Of a stretch of 15,996 nt of DNA, positions 1 through 7,049 are shown piece after piece. How positions within the stretch are numbered: position 1 is the stretch's first letter; the number at the start of each line of letters is the position of its first letter. A program made the position numbers and the translations under genes. The notes beneath the pieces were generated by a model. The model was given only the letters and a program-made list of their open reading frames with translations. It was not told where the DNA came from and did no database searches. The DNA comes from a bacterium (lineage in GTDB: Bacteria > Patescibacteriota > Microgenomatia > Levybacterales > UBA12049). Location of the stretch: contig JAJYHW010000027.1 of assembly GCA_021784535.1 (NCBI GenBank), positions 1-15,996 on the forward strand, written 5' to 3'.

Positions 1-5
1 CCTTA

Positions 6-47
6 CTCGCTGCAAGTGCTTTGCAGCCGAGGGTTAATAACCCTCGG
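6..47. repeat. Two adjacent, mutually exclusive stem-loops
   Basis: Bases 10-15 (CTGCAA) pair with 21-26 (TTGCAG). Extending this with CTCG at 6-9 and CGAG at 28-31 gives a 10-bp stem with one bulged base. Bases 27-36 (CCGAGGGTTA) form a perfect inverted repeat with 38-47. The extended first stem uses bases 28-31, which the second stem also needs, so only one can form at a time. Neither strand has a U-run after the stems, so this is not a canonical intrinsic terminator. It may be the 3' end of an upstream unit, an attenuator-like element or a protein site. Confidence 0.5.
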
Positions 48-91
48 ATAGCCGCTTTATTAATTATAATTAGAAAAAATCCTATCATAAA

Positions 92-120
92 TTGATACGA
101 ATGCTTAGCGCGAATATAGA
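92..120 (+). promoter_or_regulatory. Probable sigma70-type promoter of the response regulator
   Basis: TTGATA at 92-97 and TATAGA at 115-120 are separated by 17 bp. The ATG at 127 lies 6 nt after the -10 box, where transcription would start, and there is no Shine-Dalgarno motif. The transcript is therefore probably leaderless. Confidence 0.55.
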
Positions 121-126
121 CAAATT

Positions 127-519
127 ATGAGAAAAATACTTATCGCCGAAGATGATTTTTTTATTCGAGACATTTACAGCAAAGTATTCTCGCTTTCCGG
201 TTATGATGTGAGCATTGCCGTCGACGGAATTGACGCTCTTGAAAAAATAAAAGCACAACAATACGATATGATACTGCTGGACATCATGATGCCCCGCATG
301 ACAGGAATAGATGTTCTCAAAAATGTCCGAGCACTGACAACTCCCTCCAAAAATACTCCTATATTTATTATTACCAATTTGGGACAACAAAGTATCATCG
401 AAGAAGCATTCAAACTCGGCATGGACGGATATATTCTTAAATCACAGGTGTCTCCTCAGCAGATTGTTGATGAAATCAACAATTATTTTCTCAACAAAGA
501 ACCACTGCCGCAGACATAA
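127..519 (+). CDS. Single-domain response regulator (CheY-like receiver)
   Basis: This 130-residue protein is one receiver domain with no output domain. The acidic pocket is E8-D9-D10, the likely phosphorylated aspartate is D52 in LLDIMMP, the switch threonine is T83 in IIIT and the conserved lysine is K105 in YILKS, so all active-site residues are present. The length is normal for a stand-alone receiver. Such proteins accept phosphate from a histidine kinase and act by protein contact. No kinase, phosphatase or output gene lies in the window, so the partner is elsewhere. A TTGATA-17-TATAGA promoter ends 6 nt before the ATG, suggesting leaderless translation. The gene converges on the transporter gene with 10 bp between the stop codons. 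The family call is secure; the pathway is unknown. Confidence 0.93.
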   Translation: MRKILIAEDDFFIRDIYSKVFSLSGYDVSIAVDGIDALEKIKAQQYDMILLDIMMPRMTGIDVLKNVRALTTPSKNTPIFIITNLGQQSIIEEAFKLGMDGYILKSQVSPQQIVDEINNYFLNKEPLPQT

Positions 520-529
520 AAAATGCCCG

Positions 530-1897
530 TCACAGGAAAAGTGAATAAATAGTAACAACTCCTGAGGCAACCATGAAAAAAACTACAAGCCATCCCAAAG
601 CGCTATTTAATGAACTGCTCGTTCGTTCTTTCATGATTTTCCGATTGCTTGTCATCTGAACAATGGGAACAAGAATCACAGGCGCAACAAGTCCGTTAAC
701 GACAGCTGAATAGATAAGCATTCGTATCGGATCAATCCCAATGAAATTTAGTACAAGCCCGATAATCATTGATAAAATAATAACTCCATAAAAAGCTCTT
801 GCTTCTTTTAATTTGCGATATAATCCCTGTTTCCAATGAAAACTTTCAGCAACAGTATACGCAGCAGATCCGGCAAGAACAGGAACAGCAAGAAGACCAG
901 TACCAATAATACCGATACCAAATAAAAGAAATGCCTGATTACCTGCAAGCGGCTTAAGCGCAAGAGCTGCATCAGCGGCAGTTGCGATATTGGTAATACC
1001 ATGAGAATACAAAACCGCGGCACATGTTGCCACAATAAAGAACATGACAAGATTTGAAACAAACATACCGGACCACACATCAATACGCATATTTTTGATT
1101 TCTTTGTTTGTCACTGCTTCCTGGCGAAGACGAAGCGATGTTTTGCCATGTAAAATTTCTTCTTCGACTTCGTGTGATGTTTGCCAGAAAAAAAGATACG
1201 GAGAAATTGTTGTCCCCAGAATAGCAGTAATAAGAATGACCTGATTTTTTGAAAAAGTTATTGAAGGAATAACTGCATGAAACAATAATTGTTTTGGATC
1301 AATTCCGACGATGAGGCCGGTTGCAACATAGGAAAATAAGACAAGAACCAGCCATTTTAGATAGCGAGCGTATCGCTCATACGGCGTATATATCTGTATA
1401 AGCAGCATAAAGAAGGTGAAAAAAATAAGCAGCATGACGAAATTAAACTGCGGTGCAAAAAGTTCAACTCCTTTTGCCATTGCTCCCAAATCCGCACCGA
1501 TATTAAAGGTATTGGCAACAAAAAGTAACGCGGCACTCATATACATTACCCACCTCGGGTAATGAATACGGATATTCCCGGCTAAACCACGCCCTGTCGC
1601 AAGACCTATTCGTGCACACATTTCCTGCACAATTGCCATCAAAGGAAAAGTAAATAAGGCGAGCCAGAGAAGCTGAAATCCTGTCTGAGCTCCCTGTTGT
1701 GAGTACGTCGCTATTCCTGAAGGATCATCATCTGCAGCTCCGGTAACCAGACCTGGTCCAAGATTTGTCCAATATCCTTTCGCTTTTTTATACTGCGACA
1801 CAGTGGCGGCGCTTTCACCGAGCTTTCTGGTAAGATCAACACTTCTTTCAAGGACAATCGATGGAGCTGACACAATATCTTCAAATTTTTCTTCCAT
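530..1897 (-). CDS. NRAMP-family metal ion transporter with altered metal-site motifs
   Basis: A 455-residue polytopic membrane protein with about 11 hydrophobic segments. The first helix carries ADDDPSGIATYSQ at about 55-67, which corresponds to the DPGN metal-binding turn of NRAMP/MntH transporters. Helix 6 carries TTISPYLFFWQ at about 229-239 where canonical members have MPHN, so the metal-ligating Met is Ser232 and His is Tyr234. This matches a widespread NRAMP-like clade (DPSG/SPYLFFW). Transport of a divalent cation is inferred; the missing thioether ligand argues for a substrate other than Mn or Fe, possibly a harder ion such as Mg. The start at 1897 is chosen because the frame upstream overlaps the divergent gene and its promoters, and because TTGCTA-16-TACTAT sits 6 nt before this ATG. 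Nothing nearby points to metal regulation. Confidence 0.9.
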   Translation of the reverse strand: MEEKFEDIVSAPSIVLERSVDLTRKLGESAATVSQYKKAKGYWTNLGPGLVTGAADDDPSGIATYSQQGAQTGFQLLWLALFTFPLMAIVQEMCARIGLATGRGLAGNIRIHYPRWVMYMSAALLFVANTFNIGADLGAMAKGVELFAPQFNFVMLLIFFTFFMLLIQIYTPYERYARYLKWLVLVLFSYVATGLIVGIDPKQLLFHAVIPSITFSKNQVILITAILGTTISPYLFFWQTSHEVEEEILHGKTSLRLRQEAVTNKEIKNMRIDVWSGMFVSNLVMFFIVATCAAVLYSHGITNIATAADAALALKPLAGNQAFLLFGIGIIGTGLLAVPVLAGSAAYTVAESFHWKQGLYRKLKEARAFYGVIILSMIIGLVLNFIGIDPIRMLIYSAVVNGLVAPVILVPIVQMTSNRKIMKERTSSSLNSALGWLVVFFMVASGVVTIYSLFL

Positions 1898-1903
1898 ACT
1901 ATA

Positions 1904-1931
1904 ATAGTATCTATTTTTGGAAAGATAGCAA
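1904..1931 (-). promoter_or_regulatory. Probable promoter of the NRAMP-like gene
   Basis: On the minus strand, TTGCTA (1931-1926) and TACTAT (1909-1904) are 16 bp apart. The ATG at 1897 begins 6 nt after the -10 box, so the mRNA is probably leaderless. The box overlaps an 11-bp palindrome, ACTATAATAGT, at 1898-1908. It lies back to back with the promoter of the plus-strand gene. Confidence 0.5.
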
Positions 1932-1940
1932 GAGCTTTTC

Positions 1941-1969
1941 TTGACAATAAGTGAAGTTAAGCTTATCCT
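1941..1969 (+). promoter_or_regulatory. Candidate promoter of the stalked exported protein
   Basis: A perfect TTGACA at 1941-1946 is followed after 17 bp by TATCCT (1964-1969, 4 of 6 matches). The leader would be about 19 nt and contains AGAGG at 1976-1980, 14 nt before the ATG at 1995, which is too far for a normal Shine-Dalgarno. An alternative -10, TATAGA at 1973-1978, would give a leader of about 10 nt but lacks a matching -35. Confidence 0.4.
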
Positions 1970-1994
1970 TAATATAGAGGAATAACCATTTGCA

Positions 1995-2858
1995 ATGAGA
2001 GATCTATTTACATCACCAAAATTTCTTACCATCTCAATTGCAATCATCGCACTCATCATTATCCCTCTTACGCTGATCGAAGTACAAAGCCAGCAAACAA
2101 TACAACAGCACGCTGCAACCAACTCTCCTTGTCCCGGATATAACGGAGATAGTAATGCAGTCATATGGTGTGGATCGTATGACAATGGCATTTCAACGGT
2201 TCGCCAAATTGTCAACAAATATAACAATGGAGACGGACATAATTCAGCGAAAAGTATTCAGAACATCTACAGCTATTCATTATTTCATATTTCGAGTACT
2301 AATATTAAAAATCTAGGTACATATGAAAAAGTAGGTTCTGTGGATAAAAACGGTAATGTGATTTTAAATGGTACTATCATAGCAACAAACGCCGTAACCG
2401 CAGGACGTCAATATATTAGTGGCAGTACGAAACATACTAATAACGGAACTGTTTTTTATACTCGACCAACCAAAGTTTCTTTTCTGAATAATTCTCTGCC
2501 TGCATATATTGTTATGCGAAACGGCAAATTTTTGTTTGCCATATTACAGAGTTGCGGAAACCCAATTTCTGCAACTCCGAAAAACTTGCCAAAGCCGACA
2601 GCTAAGCCGACAGCTAAGCCGACAGCTAAGCCGACAGCTAGTCCGACGACAAGCCCAACAGTTAGTCCGACGACAAGCCCAACAGTTAGTCCGACGACAA
2701 GCCCAACAGTTAGTCCTGGCCAGCCTTCTCCTACAATATGTCCAACATTAGCACCAGTACAAAATGTTCATATTGTCTGTCCAAATTGCCAATTAAACCC
2801 GAGTCCAAGTTTGAGTTCAAATCCAAGCCCGGGCATAAGTCCAAGCCCAACTTTATGA
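1995..2858 (+). CDS. Membrane-anchored or secreted protein with a Pro/Thr/Ser-rich repeat tail
   Basis: This 287-residue protein has a short charged N terminus, a hydrophobic export/anchor segment (about 11-29), a compact domain (about 45-190) and a low-complexity tail. The domain contains C46 and C59 (a possible disulfide), WCGSY, NIYSY, GNVILNG, TAGRQ and ends FAILQSCGNP. I recall similar domains in other candidate-phyla proteins, but I cannot name a family or function. The tail has four PTAK units, then three PTTSPTVS units, then a CPNC pair and a Ser/Pro tail. Unlike its neighbour it has no C-terminal membrane segment. Residues 23-40 match the next protein closely at identical positions. 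The gap to the next gene is 17 bp, suggesting one transcript. Confidence 0.75.
   Translation: MRDLFTSPKFLTISIAIIALIIIPLTLIEVQSQQTIQQHAATNSPCPGYNGDSNAVIWCGSYDNGISTVRQIVNKYNNGDGHNSAKSIQNIYSYSLFHISSTNIKNLGTYEKVGSVDKNGNVILNGTIIATNAVTAGRQYISGSTKHTNNGTVFYTRPTKVSFLNNSLPAYIVMRNGKFLFAILQSCGNPISATPKNLPKPTAKPTAKPTAKPTASPTTSPTVSPTTSPTVSPTTSPTVSPGQPSPTICPTLAPVQNVHIVCPNCQLNPSPSLSSNPSPGISPSPTL
2592..2639 (+). repeat. Tandem repeat, 12 bp x 4, coding for PTAK units
   Basis: The unit AAGCCGACAGCT occurs four times in direct succession without mismatches (2592, 2604, 2616, 2628). The period is a multiple of three, so copy-number changes would keep the frame and only alter stalk length. Confidence 0.95.
2640..2711 (+). 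repeat. Tandem repeat, 24 bp x 3, coding for PTTSPTVS units
   Basis: Three identical 24-bp copies begin at 2640, 2664 and 2688, directly after the 12-bp array. The identity at synonymous positions implies recent duplication or slippage. The frame is kept. Confidence 0.95.
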
Positions 2859-2875
2859 TGTTATTTTAAAAAAAT

Positions 2876-3949
2876 ATGAATAATGAAAAACCATCATCAA
2901 AATTATTTATTATAATACTGCTTGCAATTGCACTTGTAGGTATTCCACTCACTCTCTATGCAATTCAACAAAGACAAGTATTGAATCAATTTGCTTTTTC
3001 TACACAACAATCTGCAACTGCAGAATGTTCGGCTGTAGATGGATCAGCTGTTATTAAAGTCACATTTGCAAATACCGAAAGCTCTACGCCTCTTACCGTT
3101 ACAGCAAATGATTTGCAAACCGGAACATTTGTCAGTTTAGGAACCATTCAGCCTCAAGGCGTCAATTCTGTTGATATTGTTACGTTACATAGTTCACTTT
3201 CGAATGGAACGGTAGTATTTAAACTTACAGCACCAGATGGCTCTACATCGCAAGTTTCAGCTACCTATAACGCTATAAATAATTGTCCTGCAGCTACAAT
3301 GAATTATTGTCCAGTAAGTGGACAAAATAATCAAGGATTATGCGAGTGGACTCCTGTCTCTAACGCTACAGGATATAATGTTGTAGTTAAAGAATTAGAT
3401 ACAGGAACAACAGGAACAGTAGTACTTTCAACAACAGTTTCTCAAAATGCTTCACAAATCGCCTTTCCTATGTCTCCCGGCACACCATATACCTGTACGG
3501 TTACCCCAACCAATACATGCGGCGCAGGGAGTCCGACAACAAGCACAGCAAAAGTATGTCCTCTTTCGCCTGTTCCCTCACAGGCAATCAGTCCAACACC
3601 TACGCTTTCTCCTTCCCCAATACCTTCATTATCGCCAACACCAATACTCTCAATCTCACCTACGCCTGCTCCTACCGCGACGCCAGCCCCCACAAGCACG
3701 CCTGCTCCTACCGCGACGCCACTACCAACTTCAACGCCGTTACCAACTCCCACCCCTATTGTTATCGTGAGAACTATTACACAACCTCCGCAAATAACCA
3801 TACAACCGACACCGACACCAAAACCATATAGCCCTGTAACGCCTGTCCCTACCGTTATGGCAACCGGAGATACAACCCCTACCTTTATCTTGGCCGGCGC
3901 AAGCACGGTCCTCCTTCTTGCCGGCGGACTTATCTTCTTTATCCTCTAG
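2876..3949 (+). CDS. Exported protein with two beta-sandwich domains, Pro/Thr stalk and C-terminal membrane anchor
   Basis: This 357-residue protein has an N-terminal hydrophobic segment (about 10-30), an Ig-like region (about 48-135), and an FN3-like domain (about 142-229) with the W-x-P-x(3)-A-x-x-Y pattern (WTPVSNATGY). A long Pro/Thr/Ser/Ala stalk follows (about 230-326), then ATGD at 329-332 and a terminal hydrophobic helix (about 337-357) that ends without a basic tail. The layout resembles a cell-wall-spanning surface protein. VMATGD loosely recalls a sortase motif, but the first two residues differ from LPxTG and the positive tail is absent, so sortase processing is doubtful. Residues 23-40 match the preceding protein closely. 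There is no Shine-Dalgarno. The ligand is unknown. Confidence 0.75.
   Translation: MNNEKPSSKLFIIILLAIALVGIPLTLYAIQQRQVLNQFAFSTQQSATAECSAVDGSAVIKVTFANTESSTPLTVTANDLQTGTFVSLGTIQPQGVNSVDIVTLHSSLSNGTVVFKLTAPDGSTSQVSATYNAINNCPAATMNYCPVSGQNNQGLCEWTPVSNATGYNVVVKELDTGTTGTVVLSTTVSQNASQIAFPMSPGTPYTCTVTPTNTCGAGSPTTSTAKVCPLSPVPSQAISPTPTLSPSPIPSLSPTPILSISPTPAPTATPAPTSTPAPTATPLPTSTPLPTPTPIVIVRTITQPPQITIQPTPTPKPYSPVTPVPTVMATGDTTPTFILAGASTVLLLAGGLIFFIL
3662..3721 (+). repeat. Two 24-bp identical copies in the stalk-coding region (36-bp period)
   Basis: ACGCCTGCTCCTACCGCGAC plus GCCA occurs at 3662-3685 and again at 3698-3721, separated by 12 bp of similar Pro/Thr codons. It encodes part of the TPAPTATPAPTS-like stalk. 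Confidence 0.85.
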
Positions 3950-3975
3950 CTTAAAAAGTATGTATTTTTCAAGCT
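3948..3975 (+). terminator. Weak terminator-like stem-loop
   Basis: AGCTTAAAAA (3948-3957) can pair with TTTTTCAAGCT (3965-3975, one bulged C) across a 7-nt loop, beginning in the stop codon. The stem is AT-rich and is followed only by a loosely T-rich stretch. It could end the two-gene transcript, but it is weak. Confidence 0.3.
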
Positions 3976-3985
3976 CTCATCTTTA

Positions 3986-4014
3986 TTTCATTTTCATATG
4001 ATTTACTGTACAAT
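3986..4014 (+). promoter_or_regulatory. Candidate promoter of the phosphodiester glycosidase-like gene
   Basis: TACAAT at 4009-4014 is a good -10 box. The element 17 bp upstream, TTTCAT (3986-3991), is a weak -35. The ATG at 4027 is 12 nt after the -10 box, so the leader would be only about 5-6 nt. Confidence 0.45.
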
Positions 4015-4026
4015 GCTTATCTCGCT

Positions 4027-5172
4027 ATGAAGATTTTGTCCAGGAAAATATCTGCTATTATTGGCATTTTTGCTCTTTTTACCCTATTGTTGTACGTGTT
4101 TATCACAACAAACCCTGCCCTGCCGGCACAAGCCGCTGACAGCACGCTTAGGCCTCTTATCGGCAATCAAGGAACACTTGATCTGGAATCATTATATTTT
4201 TTTCTCAATGATCAAATAAATAAAGTCGAGTATAGTTATCAAAAACCTAATGCAAACGTTTTTTCATCATCTCTTCTTACAAATCCAGAACAAGTTGCCG
4301 GCGCATCAGTTAGCAGCACTATGAATCTGGCAAACATCAAGTTGTCAAAATATTTTAGCCCTTTACCCATGGAAGGCGTCTGGCAACCAATCGCAAATGC
4401 ACTATTTCCGCATGAAACTATTCTTGCCAAGACATTCATCCAGACTGATCCAGCCCGTTCTTATGCAATTGTTTCGTTAATAAAGATGAACATGAAAAAA
4501 TTAAACATTGGTGTACGGGCAGGCACTTATTATCCCGGAGGCCCAAGTGGTAAATTTGGAAAAGGCAGAATTCCTCGGACTATTCAGCAAGCAAATAGCC
4601 TCGTTGCTGCTTTTAACGGTGGTTTTATGGCAAAAGACGGACATTATGGGATGATTGTAGGCAACACTTCTTATGTGCCTCTTCGAAAAAATCTTGCATC
4701 ACTGCTCATCTATAAAAACGGTACGGCAAAATTTATTAACTATCAGGGGCAGCCGCTTCCAGCAAACGTCGCGGCAGTACGACAAAATGGAGCATTTCTT
4801 ATTCATCATGGAAAAATTACTCCTTTTGTTGAAACGGGCACAGATACTTGGGGAAGAACAACAACAAATTCCATGTATACATGGCGATCAGGAATCGGCA
4901 TTACCAAAAACGGCAATCTGATTTATGCGGTCGGCAATTCACTTATTCCTTCAACATTGGCTGCTGCACTAAAAGATGCAGGCGCGATTGATGCAATACA
5001 GCTTGATATCAATCCGTACTGGGTACGCTATGTATTATATACCAGTCTTGGAAAAGGGAGATATACGTATGTACCGCTGCTTCGTGACATGCAAAACGGC
5101 GGCTACGCCTATCTTCATGGGTACAACAAAGATTTCTTCTACATTTACAAAAAGCCCGCTCAACATAATTGA
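4027..5172 (+). CDS. Membrane-anchored phosphodiester glycosidase-family protein (NAGPA-like, DUF2233)
   Basis: This 381-residue protein has an N-terminal signal/anchor (about 8-36; LPAQAA at about 32-37 could be a signal-peptidase site). The catalytic-type domain covers about 150-375. Family landmarks are AAFNGGF (194-200), the NGAFLI strand (about 254-259), RSGIGIT (287-293) and AIQLDIN (323-329). Family members hydrolyse the bond between a sugar and a phosphodiester, as in the human mannose-6-phosphate uncovering enzyme. Many members end this motif as LDGGGS; here it is LDINPYW, so the glycine turn is absent and activity is uncertain. The N-terminal 110 residues are unassigned. The next gene is a GH18-family protein, which suggests work on envelope or extracellular glycan. 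Confidence 0.85.
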   Translation: MKILSRKISAIIGIFALFTLLLYVFITTNPALPAQAADSTLRPLIGNQGTLDLESLYFFLNDQINKVEYSYQKPNANVFSSSLLTNPEQVAGASVSSTMNLANIKLSKYFSPLPMEGVWQPIANALFPHETILAKTFIQTDPARSYAIVSLIKMNMKKLNIGVRAGTYYPGGPSGKFGKGRIPRTIQQANSLVAAFNGGFMAKDGHYGMIVGNTSYVPLRKNLASLLIYKNGTAKFINYQGQPLPANVAAVRQNGAFLIHHGKITPFVETGTDTWGRTTTNSMYTWRSGIGITKNGNLIYAVGNSLIPSTLAAALKDAGAIDAIQLDINPYWVRYVLYTSLGKGRYTYVPLLRDMQNGGYAYLHGYNKDFFYIYKKPAQHN

Positions 5173-5204
5173 AATCTTGTCTACAAGCGAATAAAACCTG
5201 AATA

Positions 5205-5213
5205 TGCTACTAT
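5205..5213 (+). promoter_or_regulatory. Extended -10 promoter of the GH18-family gene
   Basis: TGCTACTAT is an extended -10 (TG-n-TACTAT). Transcription would start near 5220, after the in-frame GTG at 5218 begins, so the ATG at 5230 is the better start. No convincing -35 is seen. Confidence 0.4.
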
Positions 5214-5229
5214 AGAAGTGTTTTCAGCT

Positions 5230-6372
5230 ATGATTACGAAAATAGTCATACCGCTTACCGGTTTAATTGCAGGACTCATACTTGGAGTCTATTGCATCAA
5301 TCCGCATATAAAAGCGCCAATACATATAAAAAGTATTCCCAAACAAGTCATCGGATTTCTTCCATATTGGCTTCTTGACAGAGCACACACAGATTATTCG
5401 AGTTACATAACAACACTTACTTATTTCGGATTGCGCATGGACGGAAACGGGCATATTATGAAACTTGCCACGCCACAACAGGAAGACCCCGGCTGGTATG
5501 ATTTATCATCCGGCAAGCTTAATCCATTCTTTGCGAATGCCCGGCAAAACAATGTCAAACTTTCACTGCTTATTGACAGCGGAGACAGTAGTACGATCAA
5601 TCAATTACTATCCAAGCCTGCGCCGCATGCTGTAACTCTCGTTCATGACGCTATGCCAATTATGAAAAAATATCATTTTCAGGATCTTAATCTGGATATT
5701 GAATATACAGCAACTCCTTCAGCAATTGCACAAACACACTTCACGCAATTTATTCACACAGTCAAACAGCAACTGACAAAATACAGGCTTGGCACGCTCA
5801 CGCTGGAGATCAGCCCTATTGATGTTGTTACATCAACTTTGATTAATCCCAAGGCGATTGCACCATACGCAGATACGGTAATTCTTATGGCATATGATTA
5901 TCATTCTCCAACCTCCCTGGTAACTGGACCCATTGCCCCGCTACAGGGAGCCGGAAAAGATCTGGAATACGATGTTACAACGGCAGTCATAAAAAGCTTA
6001 CAATCCATTCCTGCAGCAAAACTTATTTTAGGCATACCACTGTATGGCTACGAGTGGGAAACATTGAATACTGCTGTGAGATCCGCAATTATTCCCGGAA
6101 CAGGAGAACTGGCAAGCAATGCCCGAATGGATTCTTTTCTCGCGCAATGTGCTACCTGCAGTGCATTTTTTGATAACGAATCACAAGAAGAATTCCTTGT
6201 CTATCATGATCAGAAAACAGGCACCTATCATCAAGCCTTTTTCCCTACCGCAAAATCAACAGAAGCAAAAATAAATCTTGCAAACAAAGTACAGCTTGGC
6301 GGTATCGCTCTCTGGGCGCTTGGATATGAAGGTGCCAATATTCTTAATCCACTTACACAGTACAAAAATTAA
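5230..6372 (+). CDS. Membrane-anchored glycoside hydrolase family 18 protein
   Basis: This 380-residue protein has an N-terminal anchor (about 5-24) followed by one GH18 barrel. Landmarks are IGFLPYW (first strand, about 41-47), FQDLNLDIEY around the catalytic site (D156, E158), MAYDYH after strand 6 and LGIPLYGYEWE near strand 7. GH18 uses a DxxDxDxE motif. Here the general acid E158 and the preceding D156 remain, the middle Asp is N154 (seen also in YaaH-like spore enzymes) and the first is Q151. It therefore looks catalytically possible and may cut peptidoglycan, chitin-like or other GlcNAc polymers outside the membrane. A GTG at 5218 is an alternative start, adding four residues. Its TAA overlaps the stop codon of the convergent gene. 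Confidence 0.87.
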   Translation: MITKIVIPLTGLIAGLILGVYCINPHIKAPIHIKSIPKQVIGFLPYWLLDRAHTDYSSYITTLTYFGLRMDGNGHIMKLATPQQEDPGWYDLSSGKLNPFFANARQNNVKLSLLIDSGDSSTINQLLSKPAPHAVTLVHDAMPIMKKYHFQDLNLDIEYTATPSAIAQTHFTQFIHTVKQQLTKYRLGTLTLEISPIDVVTSTLINPKAIAPYADTVILMAYDYHSPTSLVTGPIAPLQGAGKDLEYDVTTAVIKSLQSIPAAKLILGIPLYGYEWETLNTAVRSAIIPGTGELASNARMDSFLAQCATCSAFFDNESQEEFLVYHDQKTGTYHQAFFPTAKSTEAKINLANKVQLGGIALWALGYEGANILNPLTQYKN

Positions 6373-7043
6373 TGAGCAAAAAAAGATGGAAGAAAGATTG
6401 CTTTTCCTGTAACAGTTCCTGTTCTTGTTATATCATCATAAGAAAATGTCTGTCCTGCATCAACCGTTACCATATGGCTTATATTTTGCAGATCATCATA
6501 TCCTTCTTGTGCCGATCCCTTCGTAACAGTTACTGTTACAGTATTTTTACTATTATTAACGGCAATCGTCATCTCTCCTTTTCCGATAATTGTCACTAAA
6601 TGTAAACTAACAACACTGATGGCATATTTTCCGCTGCCTGAATACATGACTGTTCCTTTATTCTGTTGTAAAACAACATTTACCGGAAGCAATTGTATCA
6701 ATGAAAGCTGTGTCTGCGAAAATAAATAAAAATATGCGTTATTTTGTATAGCAATCCCCGCATCGCTGTTTTTACCCGTATATAACGCTTCTCCTTGTTG
6801 CACCTGACGCGGCGAGCTAATTTGTACCGGGTGAACAGCAACTCTGGAAAGCCAGCTGATGGCCCCTGACATGGTAGCAATTTTGCCTTGCAATGATTCA
6901 GAGGGAGCTTTTGCCAGAGAAAACTGTGTCGTTATATGCAATGGCGCGGCAATCGGAAGTTTTGTATAGGGAAAATATGTGAAACTCAACGCAACAGCAA
7001 GTCCGATCAGGAAAAAAACAACAAAAATAAGAATTCTTTTCAC
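6369..7043 (-). CDS. Membrane-anchored FecR-like protein
   Basis: This protein has about 224 residues, with an N-terminal anchor (VKRILIFVVFFLIG, about 1-22) and an all-beta extracytoplasmic region. The pattern GEALYTGKNSDAGIAIQNN, then SLIQLLPVNVVLQQNKGTVMYSG, recalls the FecR domain (a start of the form 'G-x-x-hydrophobic-x-T-x-x-x-S-x-A'). No sigma factor or TonB receptor is nearby, so it is not a classical FecR regulator. Similar domains also occur in surface and polysaccharide-related proteins. I choose the GTG at 7043 because TATAAT lies 6 nt upstream of it; a TTG at 7067 would add eight residues and lie upstream of that box. The stop overlaps the convergent GH18-family stop in TTAA. 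Confidence 0.6.
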   Translation of the reverse strand: MKRILIFVVFFLIGLAVALSFTYFPYTKLPIAAPLHITTQFSLAKAPSESLQGKIATMSGAISWLSRVAVHPVQISSPRQVQQGEALYTGKNSDAGIAIQNNAYFYLFSQTQLSLIQLLPVNVVLQQNKGTVMYSGSGKYAISVVSLHLVTIIGKGEMTIAVNNSKNTVTVTVTKGSAQEGYDDLQNISHMVTVDAGQTFSYDDITRTGTVTGKAIFLPSFFAH

Positions 7044-7049
7044 ATAGTT

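Noticed and set aside
1898..2227. N-terminal extension of the NRAMP-like reading frame by 110 residues
   Set aside because: It overlaps the divergent gene at 1995 and both promoters, is not NRAMP-like, and a well-placed promoter precedes the ATG at 1897.
2592..2711. CRISPR-like array
   Set aside because: The units abut without spacers and encode a regular in-frame peptide repeat.
530..2858. UGA recoding as in some candidate phyla
   Set aside because: Genes at 530, 1995, 8672 and others end at TGA with sensible protein ends and no in-frame TGA inside long genes, so the standard stop code applies.
3442..3906. Long Gly/Val-rich minus-strand frame
   Set aside because: It is the complement of the Pro/Thr stalk codons; repetitive codons opposite a real gene keep this frame open without coding.
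6375..6403. Possible stem AGCAA/TTGCT as terminator after the GH18-family gene
   Set aside because: Only 5 bp with a long loop and no T-run; also lies in the coding end of the convergent gene.
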